Notes: a model not told the origin generated them from the sequence alone. 19,528 nucleotides of DNA from Acidobacteriota bacterium (GCA_022563115.1 JADFNY010000007.1:1-19528); one strand, 5' to 3'; counted from the stretch's first letter, positions 7,770 through 15,227 are shown. Made by a program: numbers and translations.

Positions 7770-8864
7770 GTCGATGATGTAGAAGACGACGTTGGGCTTG
7801 TCAGTGGTGCGCGCGCCGCTGATTGTCGGCGCCGCCCACAGCGCCACGCTACCGGCGCGCTCCGCGTCTGCCTCGAGTACCAAGGTCACCGTTTGTCCCG
7901 CGAGGTGGGACAGATCCACCGAGCGCTGCGCCCAGTGGTCCCGGTCGGCGTAGGTTTCCGCGAGAAGGGTCTGGGCATCGCTGCCTTCCGGCCTCGCTGT
8001 CACACGGAAGGTCACCGGCGCATCGTCCCGGAGCACCCCTAACCCGACATCCAGACGTCCCGCTTCGGGAACCTGCACCCGGTACTCGAGCCTTCCGGGC
8101 GCGTGGGTGTAGAGGGCGCGGCGGTACGCCTCGCTGCGGGCATCCGTCCTCACACCCACCGGCGCGGCAGCGTAGTCGGCCTCCTTGGGGATCACGCTCA
8201 CCGACAGAAGGTCGATGCTCGCCGGCTCATTGGCACCGAACCATAGAGCGATCTGCCGAATCGGGTCTTCCAGTGGTAGACGCCCGTTATCCAGCCGAAC
8301 CCGGTAGGTTTGCACCGTACCGTCACTTACAACAGGGACCGCACTCCCGTACTCGAATGGGTCGGGGAAGTCTGTATCCGAACCGGTCCCCTCGCGTCGA
8401 TTGAACTCGATCCAGAAATTCCTGACATCATCGGCGGTGCGCGCCCGCACCAGGACATAGGCCCAGTCCTTCAACCGCCAATCGGGCACCTCGAGAACGA
8501 GGCCACCCCTCGGCAAGCCGTTCGGATTCCTCGTACCGTCCGTCAGCGTCACACGAAGCGCGTCGTCGAGCTGCGTGACCTCGACCGGATCGATCGTCGG
8601 GTTCCACGGGACGACCGGCTTCCAATCTTCCTGTGGTTTGTCGAAGTGCCATTCCATAACGGTCGGGGCGTCCACCGGCACCTCGGAGCCCACGATGGTG
8701 GCCACGTCGAGGTGTTCCTCCAGGTGAAGGGGAACCTCGGCCGTCAGGGGCGGCGGGCTGGAGTCCTGGCCCGTGCAGCTCGGGGCCAGCAAGATGGCGA
8801 GCAAGAGAGCTGCGCACCGGGAGCCGTTGAGACTGCGCGGATAAACCACGGATTCGTCGATCAT
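7767..8864 (-). CDS. N-terminal part of interrupted sulfatase-like lipoprotein (paralogue 1)
   Basis: 365 residues from ATG 8864, with GGGAGGT 4 nt upstream. The lipoprotein signal ALLLAILLAPSC is followed by a beta-sandwich region similar along its length to that of the downstream paralogue (shared PLHLE-HL, GSEVP, LRVTL, SVDLS and TISG-type stretches). It ends NVVFYIID then TGA, exactly where the paralogue has FYVID-Ser. The next codons, GGADYMSVYGY, continue the family pattern in frame, so the full gene would span 6402-8864 with the TGA as codon 366. Without the second half it lacks the active site, though an exported beta-sandwich lipoprotein could still be made. It starts 22 nt after the permease stop and belongs to the padR operon. 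Confidence 0.82.
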   Translation of the reverse strand: MIDESVVYPRSLNGSRCAALLLAILLAPSCTGQDSSPPPLTAEVPLHLEEHLDVATIVGSEVPVDAPTVMEWHFDKPQEDWKPVVPWNPTIDPVEVTQLDDALRVTLTDGTRNPNGLPRGGLVLEVPDWRLKDWAYVLVRARTADDVRNFWIEFNRREGTGSDTDFPDPFEYGSAVPVVSDGTVQTYRVRLDNGRLPLEDPIRQIALWFGANEPASIDLLSVSVIPKEADYAAAPVGVRTDARSEAYRRALYTHAPGRLEYRVQVPEAGRLDVGLGVLRDDAPVTFRVTARPEGSDAQTLLAETYADRDHWAQRSVDLSHLAGQTVTLVLEADAERAGSVALWAAPTISGARTTDKPNVVFYIID

Positions 8865-8886
8865 GGGACCTCCCGAGTCAATTTTC

Positions 8887-11601
8887 CTACTCAGACCTCA
8901 GCGCGACCATCGGGTCTACCTTCGTCGCCCGACGGGCCGGGATGGAGCACGCCAGCAGCGCGATGCTGACGAACATGGCGGCGGCGGCCGCAAGGGTCGC
9001 CGGGTCAGTCGGGGTGACGCCAAAGAGCCGACTGGCAATCACGCCGGTTAGAGCCAGAGCGGCCGGTATCCCGATGGCGACGCCGAGCAGCGCCAACACC
9101 AGGCCCCGCCGGACAATCATCGTGAACACATCGGTCCTCTTAGCCCCGAGGGCGGTGCGGATCCCGAGCTCGTGGGTGCGGTCGGCGACCGCATACGAGA
9201 TCACTCCGTAGAAGCCCATGGCGGCCAGCGCCACGGCCAGCCCGGCGAAGAGCCCGAGCAGCTGCAGCCAGAACTTCTCCTGCCAAGCCGAGCCGGCGAG
9301 CCCCGCGTCCATGGTCCTGATGAGCCGAGGCGCCAGGTCCGGATCCACGTCGGCCATCGCTGTGGTCACCGCTCCCGCCAGGCTCAGCGGGTCCGCGGCT
9401 GTGCGAATCACGAGCCGCTTGAGGGCCGGCACCCGCGCAGAAAAGAATGGGTACACGTCCATATGCTGCCCGTACGGCACATACATGAGGGGGCCGATTT
9501 CAGACCTCAAGCGGCGCTTGACATCGCCCACGACGCCGACGATCGTGCGCGGCTGGTCATCGATGAGATCCTCGTGGACGAATGCGCGTATCAGGTCTGC
9601 TTGTACGCGTGCTCCAAGGGGATCCTCCCCAGGAAAGAACTGGCGCGCCATGGTCTCATTGATGATGGCCACACCCGGAGCGCCGGCGCCATCGCGCGCC
9701 GTGAACACCCGGCCCTTCAGCAGCGGGATCTGCAGCGTCCGAAAATAGTCAGGGCTGATCTCCGCGTACCCGGCTTCGAACGGCTCTTGGCGCGCCGCCG
9801 CGGGACGCCCTAGGTGCGTCACGTCGTACCAGAGATCTAAGCCGGAGACCAGCCCGACGGAGTCGACCTCTGGCAGGGTCTCGATTCGCTCGAGGAGCTG
9901 CTGCTGCACAAGGGCCGTGCGGGGCGTGAACCGCACAACGTCCAAGTTGAATATCTCCCCGGCTCCTAGTAGATTGAACCTCATCGTCAAGAGGTGGTCT
10001 GACTGGAAGCCGGGATCGACCCGCACGAGCCGAACGAAGCTGTTCAGCATGAGGCCCGCCCCAACCAGCAGCACGAGCGCCAGCGCCGCTTGCGACACCA
10101 CCAAAACGTCGCTGATGCGATGCCCCGCCCCCCCTGGTGTGCCCCGGGCGCCGGCCTTGAGCGAGTCCGTCAGATTGACCGCGGAGCTCCGCAGCGCCGG
10201 CGCCACCCCGGAGACAATCCCCACCAAGAGCGAGAGCCCCACCGTGAACCCCAAGACCGTGCCGTCGACCTGGATCTCGTCGGTTGGCGGATACCAGCCC
10301 GCCGCCAGCGCGATGAACAGCTTGATGCCGACGACGGCGAGCCCGACGCCGAGCACGCCGCCCAGCAGGGCCAGCAGCATGCTTTCGGTCAACAGCTGCC
10401 GCATCACCCGCAGCCGGCCGGCCCCGAGCGCCAGGCGGGTGGCGATTTCCTTTCTCCGAGCCGCCGCCCGGCCCAACGACAGCGTCGCCACGTTGAGGCA
10501 GGCGATCAGCAGCACACAGCCGACCGCCCCGAACAACACGTAGAGCGTCCCGGCGTAGGTGCCGGACAGCACCTGCGCCAGCGGTTCGACCTGCACGCGC
10601 CAGGGCGTGTCCTCGGTGCCCGCGTCCATCTCGAGTCCCCGGCTGATGGTCTGCAAATCCGCTTGGGCTTGCTCGACACTGACGCCGCTCTTCAACCGTC
10701 CCAACACCTGGGAGTACCGCCCCTCGTTCTGGAGTTCCCTCAGGGATGCCTGGGTGAGGTCATTGCCCACCCAGACCCAGGCCCTATTACCGGTCTGAGG
10801 ACGGATCCAGAAGCCCGGAGGCATCACGCCGACGATCGTCGTCGTTCCGTTCCCCAGGGTCAGCTCTTGGCCCAAGGCCGCCGGGTCGCCACCAAACAGC
10901 TGCTGCCACAAGCCAAAACTGATGACCACCGTGCTACTGCGAAATGATTCAGCGAAGTCCTCGGCGGCAAACGTTCGGCCCAGGATGGCTTGTACACCCA
11001 GCAGGCGAAAGATGTCTGCGCCGACATTGCGACGCGGGAACCGTTCCGTCTCTCCGGTCGCGGAAACGACTCGGGCGCCGCCAGAGGTTCCCTCTCCCAG
11101 CGCCATCTGCTCGAACGTTTGATTCTGTTCCCTCCACGCGAGGAACGTCGGGGCCCTCGGGCGACCCTCACGGCCACCCTCGGGGTCGAACTCTTGAATG
11201 AACACCAGGCGGTCAGGCTCTCGGAACGGGAGCGGGCGCAGCACCGCCGCGTTGAGCACGCTGAAGATCGTCGAGGTCGCCCCGATGCCCAGCGCCAACG
11301 ACAGCACCGCGACGGTGGTGAAGCCGGGGCTCCTGGTCAGCATGCGCACGCCGTAGCCGAGATCCTTCAGTAGCGAGTCCCAGAACGTGGAGCGTCGCAC
11401 GACCTCGACGCATTCCTTCTGGATCCGCTCGGCATCGCCAAACACGGCGCGCGCTGCCCGCATGGCCTCATCGCCGGTCATCCCTTCCTTGGCGAACTCC
11501 GCCGCCCGCAGCTCGAGGTAGGTCTCGAACTCCTCACTGAGGTCGGGGTCGGGGTGCTCCGGTACACCAAGAAGTCGGCGTAGCCACCTGCCCCGCCGCA
11601 C
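8887..11601 (-). CDS. MacB/FtsX-type orphan ABC permease (ADOP family)
   Basis: A 904-residue inner-membrane permease. The N-terminal ~85 residues (LSEEFETYLELRAAEFAKEG) match the permease prefix domain of acidobacterial duplicated orphan permeases. Then come two MacB-PCD/FtsX halves: a helix at ~95-120 (PGFTTVAVLSLALGIG), a large periplasmic region, helices at ~355-520, a second periplasmic region beginning around VRVDPGF, and three helices at ~780-890 (the last ending near PARRATKVDP). No ATPase gene is adjacent, as usual for this family, which may work in mechanotransmission or lipoprotein handling. The start GTG 11601 abuts the padR stop TAG (11602-11604), so translation is probably coupled. 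The two lipoprotein genes that follow are candidate clients, by context only. Confidence 0.92.
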   Translation of the reverse strand: MRRGRWLRRLLGVPEHPDPDLSEEFETYLELRAAEFAKEGMTGDEAMRAARAVFGDAERIQKECVEVVRRSTFWDSLLKDLGYGVRMLTRSPGFTTVAVLSLALGIGATSTIFSVLNAAVLRPLPFREPDRLVFIQEFDPEGGREGRPRAPTFLAWREQNQTFEQMALGEGTSGGARVVSATGETERFPRRNVGADIFRLLGVQAILGRTFAAEDFAESFRSSTVVISFGLWQQLFGGDPAALGQELTLGNGTTTIVGVMPPGFWIRPQTGNRAWVWVGNDLTQASLRELQNEGRYSQVLGRLKSGVSVEQAQADLQTISRGLEMDAGTEDTPWRVQVEPLAQVLSGTYAGTLYVLFGAVGCVLLIACLNVATLSLGRAAARRKEIATRLALGAGRLRVMRQLLTESMLLALLGGVLGVGLAVVGIKLFIALAAGWYPPTDEIQVDGTVLGFTVGLSLLVGIVSGVAPALRSSAVNLTDSLKAGARGTPGGAGHRISDVLVVSQAALALVLLVGAGLMLNSFVRLVRVDPGFQSDHLLTMRFNLLGAGEIFNLDVVRFTPRTALVQQQLLERIETLPEVDSVGLVSGLDLWYDVTHLGRPAAARQEPFEAGYAEISPDYFRTLQIPLLKGRVFTARDGAGAPGVAIINETMARQFFPGEDPLGARVQADLIRAFVHEDLIDDQPRTIVGVVGDVKRRLRSEIGPLMYVPYGQHMDVYPFFSARVPALKRLVIRTAADPLSLAGAVTTAMADVDPDLAPRLIRTMDAGLAGSAWQEKFWLQLLGLFAGLAVALAAMGFYGVISYAVADRTHELGIRTALGAKRTDVFTMIVRRGLVLALLGVAIGIPAALALTGVIASRLFGVTPTDPATLAAAAAMFVSIALLACSIPARRATKVDPMVALRSE

Positions 11602-11934
11602 CTAGCTACCCGCCTTGTCGAGGACGGTCCGCATGGCATCCGAGTACTTGATCCACTTCGCCTCTTCGGCTTCGAGGTGGCGAAGCCCCGCCGGCGTCAA
11701 GCGGTAGAAGTTTGCCGAGCGGCCGGTCTGCGTCTTGCCCTTGCGCGGCCGAATCCATCCCTTTTTTTCGAGCCGGTGCAGGGCCGGATAGAGCTGCCCC
11801 TCCTCGACGCCGAGCACCCCGTCGCTCGTTTCGCGGATCCAGAGTCCGATGCCGTAGCCGTGCAGCGGCCCGGCGCGCAGCGACTGCAGGATGAGCAGGT
11901 TGAGCGTTCCGGTGAAGAGATTGGTCTTGACCAT
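11602..11934 (-). CDS. PadR-family transcriptional regulator
   Basis: A 110-residue winged-helix regulator. LNLLILQSLRAGPLHGYGI opens the domain, and LGVEEGQLYPALHRLEKKGWI is the recognition-helix and wing region typical of PadR; FYRLTPAGLRHLE closes it. The short C-terminal helix is the dimerisation element of the small PadR class. The start is ATG 11934, with an AGAAGAG stretch a few bases upstream. It is the first gene of the padR-permease-lipoprotein operon, matching the conserved PadR/ADOP pair in Acidobacteriota. It probably represses its own operon, since a 49-nt nested palindrome is centred on the -10 box upstream. The ligand is unknown. Confidence 0.93.
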   Translation of the reverse strand: MVKTNLFTGTLNLLILQSLRAGPLHGYGIGLWIRETSDGVLGVEEGQLYPALHRLEKKGWIRPRKGKTQTGRSANFYRLTPAGLRHLEAEEAKWIKYSDAMRTVLDKAGS

Positions 11935-11947
11935 GCGCTCTTCTTGA

Positions 11948-12000
11948 ACACCTAATGGAAATAGGGATTCACTATACCCCTAGCAGCAATAGGTGTGCAA
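11948..12000 (-). promoter_or_regulatory. padR operon promoter with nested palindromic operator
   Basis: On the minus strand, TTGCAC (12000-11995) and TATAGT (11976-11971) are separated by 18 nt, a good sigma-70-type promoter about 37 nt upstream of the padR ATG. Two inverted repeats share one centre at 11972: outer ACACCTA (11948-11954) / TAGGTGT (11990-11996) and inner TAGGG (11962-11966) / CCCTA (11978-11982). The centre lies inside the -10 box and the outer arm touches the -35 box, as expected for a repressor site. PadR as the binder is inference. Confidence 0.65.
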
Positions 12001-12082
12001 GCGCTCGTTCGGCACGCGGTGGCCTCGACAAACTCCGGATTTCTCGATGCTCAGCGACGCTTCGAGCCACATCGCTCGATGC

Positions 12083-12223
12083 CTATCTCGAGGCCCCGGC
12101 AGCGGACACATGTTGCGCCGCTTTCATCAGCGCCAACCTCTCCCGACACTCCGAACAGTCAGTTACATGCGCGTTGAGTAGCAAGGATTCCTCGTCGGGG
12201 AGGTCGTTTTCGAGCCAAAGGTA
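12083..12223 (-). pseudogene. zf-HC2 anti-sigma zinc-finger remnant
   Basis: The frame reads YLWLENDLPDEESLLLNAHV then TDCSECRERLALMKA and soon stops. This is the core of a zf-HC2 anti-sigma finger with an H-x3-C-x2-C motif (His51, Cys55 and Cys58 of the open frame from ATG 12319). No ribosome site serves a start in this frame near the finger, residues before it show no family likeness, and there is no membrane segment or downstream domain. It is probably a fragment of a lost anti-sigma gene; a tiny soluble zinc-finger protein cannot be excluded. Confidence 0.45.
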
Positions 12224-12230
12224 CCTCCCC
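12197..12230. repeat. 8-bp inverted repeat (possible hairpin)
   Basis: GGGGAGGT (12197-12204) and ACCTCCCC (12223-12230) are perfect inverted copies around an 18-nt loop. CCCCT at 12227-12231 can alternatively pair with AGGGG at 12241-12245. The element overlaps the zinc-finger remnant. No T-tract follows; function unknown. Confidence 0.3.
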
Positions 12231-12321
12231 TTATGAGATGAGGGGAAATAACCTAGCCCCCAGGAGCTTGTCAATGGCGGGAGGTGCCCCAGAGGCTTCT
12301 GAATACGCTGAGGCGGCATAG

Positions 12322-12751
12322 CGTTCCGGTCCTACATCCGACATCTGGACGTACGACCTACAGAGCAACGGGTTGGCCCAGTTGACTAAAATTGCCCGTG
12401 TGGGTAGTAGGCCTGTGTGGAACTCCGGATGGCAACCGGGTAGCATTTTCTGCCAGGGGGAACCTCTACTGGCAGGCCGCCGATGGCAGCGCTTCGGAGC
12501 AACGAAACGGCAACAAGATGATGGTCATCCCCATCCAGACATCTCCCGGCTTCAACGCCGGCGAACCGCGACTGCTCTTCGAGGGAATGTTTCAGGCGGG
12601 TGCTCCGGCCGAGCCGAACTACGACGTCGCACCCGACGGCCGCTTCGTTATGGTCGAAAGCGACGGGGAGCCGACGGTGACGAAACTGAATGTCGTCCTC
12701 AACAACTGGTTCGAGGAGTTGAAGCAGCGGGTGCGGCGGGGCGCTCGGTAG
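12322..12751 (+). pseudogene. decayed TolB/WD40-propeller C-terminal fragment
   Basis: This is the tail of a TolB-like beta-propeller protein, the kind often fused to Ser/Thr kinases in Acidobacteriota. The first frame gives SDIWTYDLQSNGLAQLTK and then SRPVW; the homology then moves to the next frame at about 12420 (TPDGNRVAFSARGNLYWQAADGS), which implies a 1-nt insertion. Next, EQRNG runs straight into NKMMVIPIQTSPGFNAGEPR, so about two propeller blades appear to be deleted. The end, NYDVAPDGRFVMV and VVLNNWFEELKQRV, is the usual terminus. A TAG lies just upstream (12319-12321) in the first frame and there is no start. It is a clear pseudogene. Confidence 0.75.
12692..12731 (+). repeat. TolB-tail repeat, right copy (inverted relative to 3851-3887)
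   Basis: The plus-strand match to the minus-strand copy at 3851-3887, differing by a 3-nt AAC insertion and one base. It lies at the 3' end of the decayed propeller gene. Conserved protein sequence could alone account for the match, although the synonymous sites also agree. Confidence 0.6.
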
Positions 12752-12791
12752 AGAACGACCTGCCCCACGGGGCCAAGCGGAGTGACCTACG

Positions 12792-13316
12792 GTGGAACGC
12801 TCACAAGTAGTCGGAATCATGGGAGCTTGTGCTCTCGCGCTCGGTGTTTTCGCCCCTATCGGCTCGCCACCGATCTTTGAGAGCCAAACCCTCTTTGGAA
12901 ATGGGGCTGCAGACGGCACCATCGTGCTAGCCGCCGCGGCGATCGCTTTCTTCTTGTCGCTCAGGAGAAAGTACAGATGGCTCCTCCTTCCAGGCTTTGC
13001 CGCTCTCGGTGTGGTCGTGTGGAATTTCATCGCCGTCTTGAACGCGGTCAGCGCCAGGGAATCGCAGATAGCCGATGACATGGCCGGCAATCCGTTTGCA
13101 GGCCTAGGTGCGGTGGCCGCTGGGGCAAAGGAGCTGGAGTGGGGATGGGCCCTACTCGGGATCGGGATAGGGCTCCTGATCGGGGCTTCTATGCTCGGGC
13201 GGGGAGACCAGGAATCGGAGACGACGGGCAACACCAAGAGGTGCCCCTTCTGTGGCAAAGAAATCGTCGTCGAAGCAATCCAGTGCGAGCATTGCGGCAA
13301 AATCCTGAAGGGCTAG
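12792..13316 (+). CDS. membrane protein with C-terminal zinc ribbon
   Basis: A 174-residue protein of unknown function. The start is GTG 12792, with a GGAG about 9 nt upstream; ATG 12819 (residue 10) is an alternative that would trim the first helix. Four hydrophobic segments are visible, at about residues 8-24, 40-57, 64-88 and 117-136. A short Gly/Glu/Thr linker leads to a C-terminal zinc ribbon CPFCGKEIVVEAIQCEHCG, with Cys151, 154, 165 and 168 as the likely zinc ligands. Such ribbons often bind protein or nucleic acid on the cytoplasmic face. It is followed 48 nt later by the GT-C-like gene on the same strand. No homologous named family is recognised. Confidence 0.8.
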   Translation: MERSQVVGIMGACALALGVFAPIGSPPIFESQTLFGNGAADGTIVLAAAAIAFFLSLRRKYRWLLLPGFAALGVVVWNFIAVLNAVSARESQIADDMAGNPFAGLGAVAAGAKELEWGWALLGIGIGLLIGASMLGRGDQESETTGNTKRCPFCGKEIVVEAIQCEHCGKILKG

Positions 13317-13345
13317 GGTGAGCTTGGCTCGCGCAGGTCGAGCCC

Positions 13346-13361
13346 AAACCCGGCGGGTTTT
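13346..13361 (+). terminator. short palindrome between zinc-ribbon and GT-C-like genes
   Basis: AAACCC-GGC-GGGTTT is a perfect 6-bp stem with a 3-nt loop, followed by one more T. It ends 4 nt before the ATG at 13365, where a ribosome site would normally lie and none is obvious. It could be a weak terminator or attenuator, or could hide the start. Confidence 0.3.
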
Positions 13362-13364
13362 CGC

Positions 13365-15227
13365 ATGACCGATATCGCACCCTACCGCGATGACGACCGG
13401 CGCACGGCTGCTCGTTTCGCGTTCGCCTTCGCCGGCTTCGCGATCCTCCTGGTCGCCACTTCCACGCCGCGGACCGTCGGCGACGGCGACGAGTACGTCG
13501 GCATGTCGATGGCGATCATCGGCCACGGTTCGCCGGCATCGACCAGCGAGCAGATTGACGCGCTGCGCGAACAGCTTGCTCGACGAGATCTGCGCCTGTC
13601 GCCCGACGCGGTGCACGAAGGGCGTGACGGGCGGTTCTACTACCGCCACTTCTGGCTGTACTCGGCCTTGGCGAGCCCGTTCGTGCTGGTGACCTCGGTC
13701 GCCGGCCTCGACCCGCTGTACGGGTTCACGATCCTGAACCTCGTTCTGTTGAGCGTCGCCGCCGGTATCGTTGCGGCCCGGATCGGATCCCACTTCACAG
13801 CGCTGCTGTTCATAGGGCCGATCCTGTGGTGGATCGACAAGGCCCATCCGGAGGCGTTCGTCTTCGCGCTGCTCGCCGTGGGGTTCGCGTTCTTCGACCA
13901 ACGACCCGTGCTCGCCTTGTTGTCCTGGGCCGTGGTCGCGGTTCAATACCCGCCGGTCGCCATCCTCGTACCGATCGGCGGCGGCGTCGCCGCCTGGCGC
14001 AAGCCCGAGCTGCGCAAGGAGACTGGATTCCTCGCCGGGATCGGCGTCGTCGTCCTCGTGGCGCTCGTCCACCCGGTCTATTCGCTGTGGGGTCTCGGGG
14101 TCGTATCTCCGCTGGTGTTCTGGGGCCGGGGCCCGGCGGTGCCGACGTTTGCCGAGTGGTGGACGGTGTACGGCGATCTGAACATCGGGCTGTTGGTCAA
14201 CTTTCCGTTGTTCATCGTGGTCGCGGCCCTGGTTGCCGTGAGGCTCGCCCGGCGGCGGCCCTTGGAGCTGCCGACCACCACATCGCTGATCGCGATCGCC
14301 GCAGCATTGGCTTTCCCGGTGGCCTTCGCCCAGACCGTCAATGTGAACCACGGCGGTACGCCCGGCATCAGCCGCTACACCCTGTGGCTGATTCCGCTTG
14401 CCGTACCGCTGTTCGCTGCAGCCCGTTCGGCGCTGGCGTCAGGGCGGCACAGGAACGTCGTTCACGGATTGATCGTCGTGTCGGCGGTCTGGTGCCTCGT
14501 GTACTTCCACCCGCGAAGGGCGGAGAGCTACAAGTACCCGACATGGATTGCCGAGACGGTGTGGACTAAGGCGCCCAGGCTGTCGAATCCGTTGCCGGAG
14601 ATCTTCGCCGAACGCCTGGCGCACAGCGACCGCGGTTTGCTGCTGCCGATCTCGACACCGATGTGCGAAAAGGTCCTGTTGATCGGAGGGCGATGGCCGC
14701 CGCCGTGCGCGCCGTCGTCGGACATCCCACGCGCCTGCGTGGAGCCGGACGCGCTCTGCTACGCCAATCAGCGACGGTCACCCCCGGGCGCGTATCGGTT
14801 TCGCATCCTTTCCCGGCCGGCCCCCCGACCCTACGCCGAGAACGTAGCCATCTGGCCCACCGCGACCGAGGAACGCGTCGCGCGCCTGTTGAGCGAGCTG
14901 CGCTGGTGGGAAATGGCAGATAGCTCGGCCCGATTGGCGGATTCCTCCGTCCTGCGGGCCGCCCAGCGCGTCGGCTGGACGGCCTGGTGGTTGAGCGACG
15001 ATCGTTTCGTTGTCTTCGCCAGCGCGCCGTCCGAGGGCGGCAACCTCACGTTGCGGCTGCCACAACCAATGACGGGAACCATCATCGCCCTGGGCAACGG
15101 CGCGACCATCCGCCAAGTCACGAGCCCGGCCGGAACCGACACCCTCTGGAACCTGCGGATTCCTCCTGTCGGGCCGCCGGGCGTCGCGGTTGTCCTCAGG
15201 GCCGACGAACCGTTGGATCGACGCTGA
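13365..15227 (+). CDS. polytopic membrane protein, GT-C glycosyltransferase-like
   Basis: A 620-residue inner-membrane protein. After a first helix at about 18-34 the first outside loop carries an acidic motif, GDGDEY (Asp40, Asp42, Glu43), in the place where GT-C glycosyltransferases hold their catalytic Asp/Glu. About nine to eleven further hydrophobic segments follow to ~residue 385 (for example ALLFIGPILWWI, VVVLVALVHPVYSLWGLG, FPLFIVVAALVAV). The C-terminal ~230 residues are a non-membrane domain with a Cys cluster (MCEK, PPCAP, RACVEPDALCY) that may form disulfides in the periplasm. Fold type is inferred from topology and the acidic loop; donor and acceptor are unknown. ATG 13365 is the first plausible start. 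It converges with the CHAT gene. Confidence 0.75.
   Translation: MTDIAPYRDDDRRTAARFAFAFAGFAILLVATSTPRTVGDGDEYVGMSMAIIGHGSPASTSEQIDALREQLARRDLRLSPDAVHEGRDGRFYYRHFWLYSALASPFVLVTSVAGLDPLYGFTILNLVLLSVAAGIVAARIGSHFTALLFIGPILWWIDKAHPEAFVFALLAVGFAFFDQRPVLALLSWAVVAVQYPPVAILVPIGGGVAAWRKPELRKETGFLAGIGVVVLVALVHPVYSLWGLGVVSPLVFWGRGPAVPTFAEWWTVYGDLNIGLLVNFPLFIVVAALVAVRLARRRPLELPTTTSLIAIAAALAFPVAFAQTVNVNHGGTPGISRYTLWLIPLAVPLFAAARSALASGRHRNVVHGLIVVSAVWCLVYFHPRRAESYKYPTWIAETVWTKAPRLSNPLPEIFAERLAHSDRGLLLPISTPMCEKVLLIGGRWPPPCAPSSDIPRACVEPDALCYANQRRSPPGAYRFRILSRPAPRPYAENVAIWPTATEERVARLLSELRWWEMADSSARLADSSVLRAAQRVGWTAWWLSDDRFVVFASAPSEGGNLTLRLPQPMTGTIIALGNGATIRQVTSPAGTDTLWNLRIPPVGPPGVAVVLRADEPLDRR

Larger units (their letters stand above)
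11955..12321. other. region without an intact gene between padR and the propeller remnant
   Basis: Apart from the padR promoter/operator, the zf-HC2 remnant and the 8-bp inverted repeat listed separately, I see no gene here. The open frames on the plus strand (for example 11955-12236) show no ribosome site and no family-like sequence. With the propeller fragment it forms a decay zone of about 850 nt separating two divergent transcription units. Confidence 0.5.

Noticed and set aside
3726..12751. Composite transposon around the PadR-permease block
   Set aside because: No transposase, terminal inverted repeats of IS type or target duplications were seen; the flanking inverted match lies inside protein-coding remnants and may be plain homology.
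12386..13300. Long minus-strand frame opposite the zinc-ribbon gene
   Set aside because: No domain-like sequence; the plus strand gives helices and a complete zinc ribbon.
13152..14351. Long minus-strand frame rich in Arg, Glu, His and Gln
   Set aside because: A shadow of the GT-C-like gene, with the low-complexity composition expected of high-GC antisense frames.
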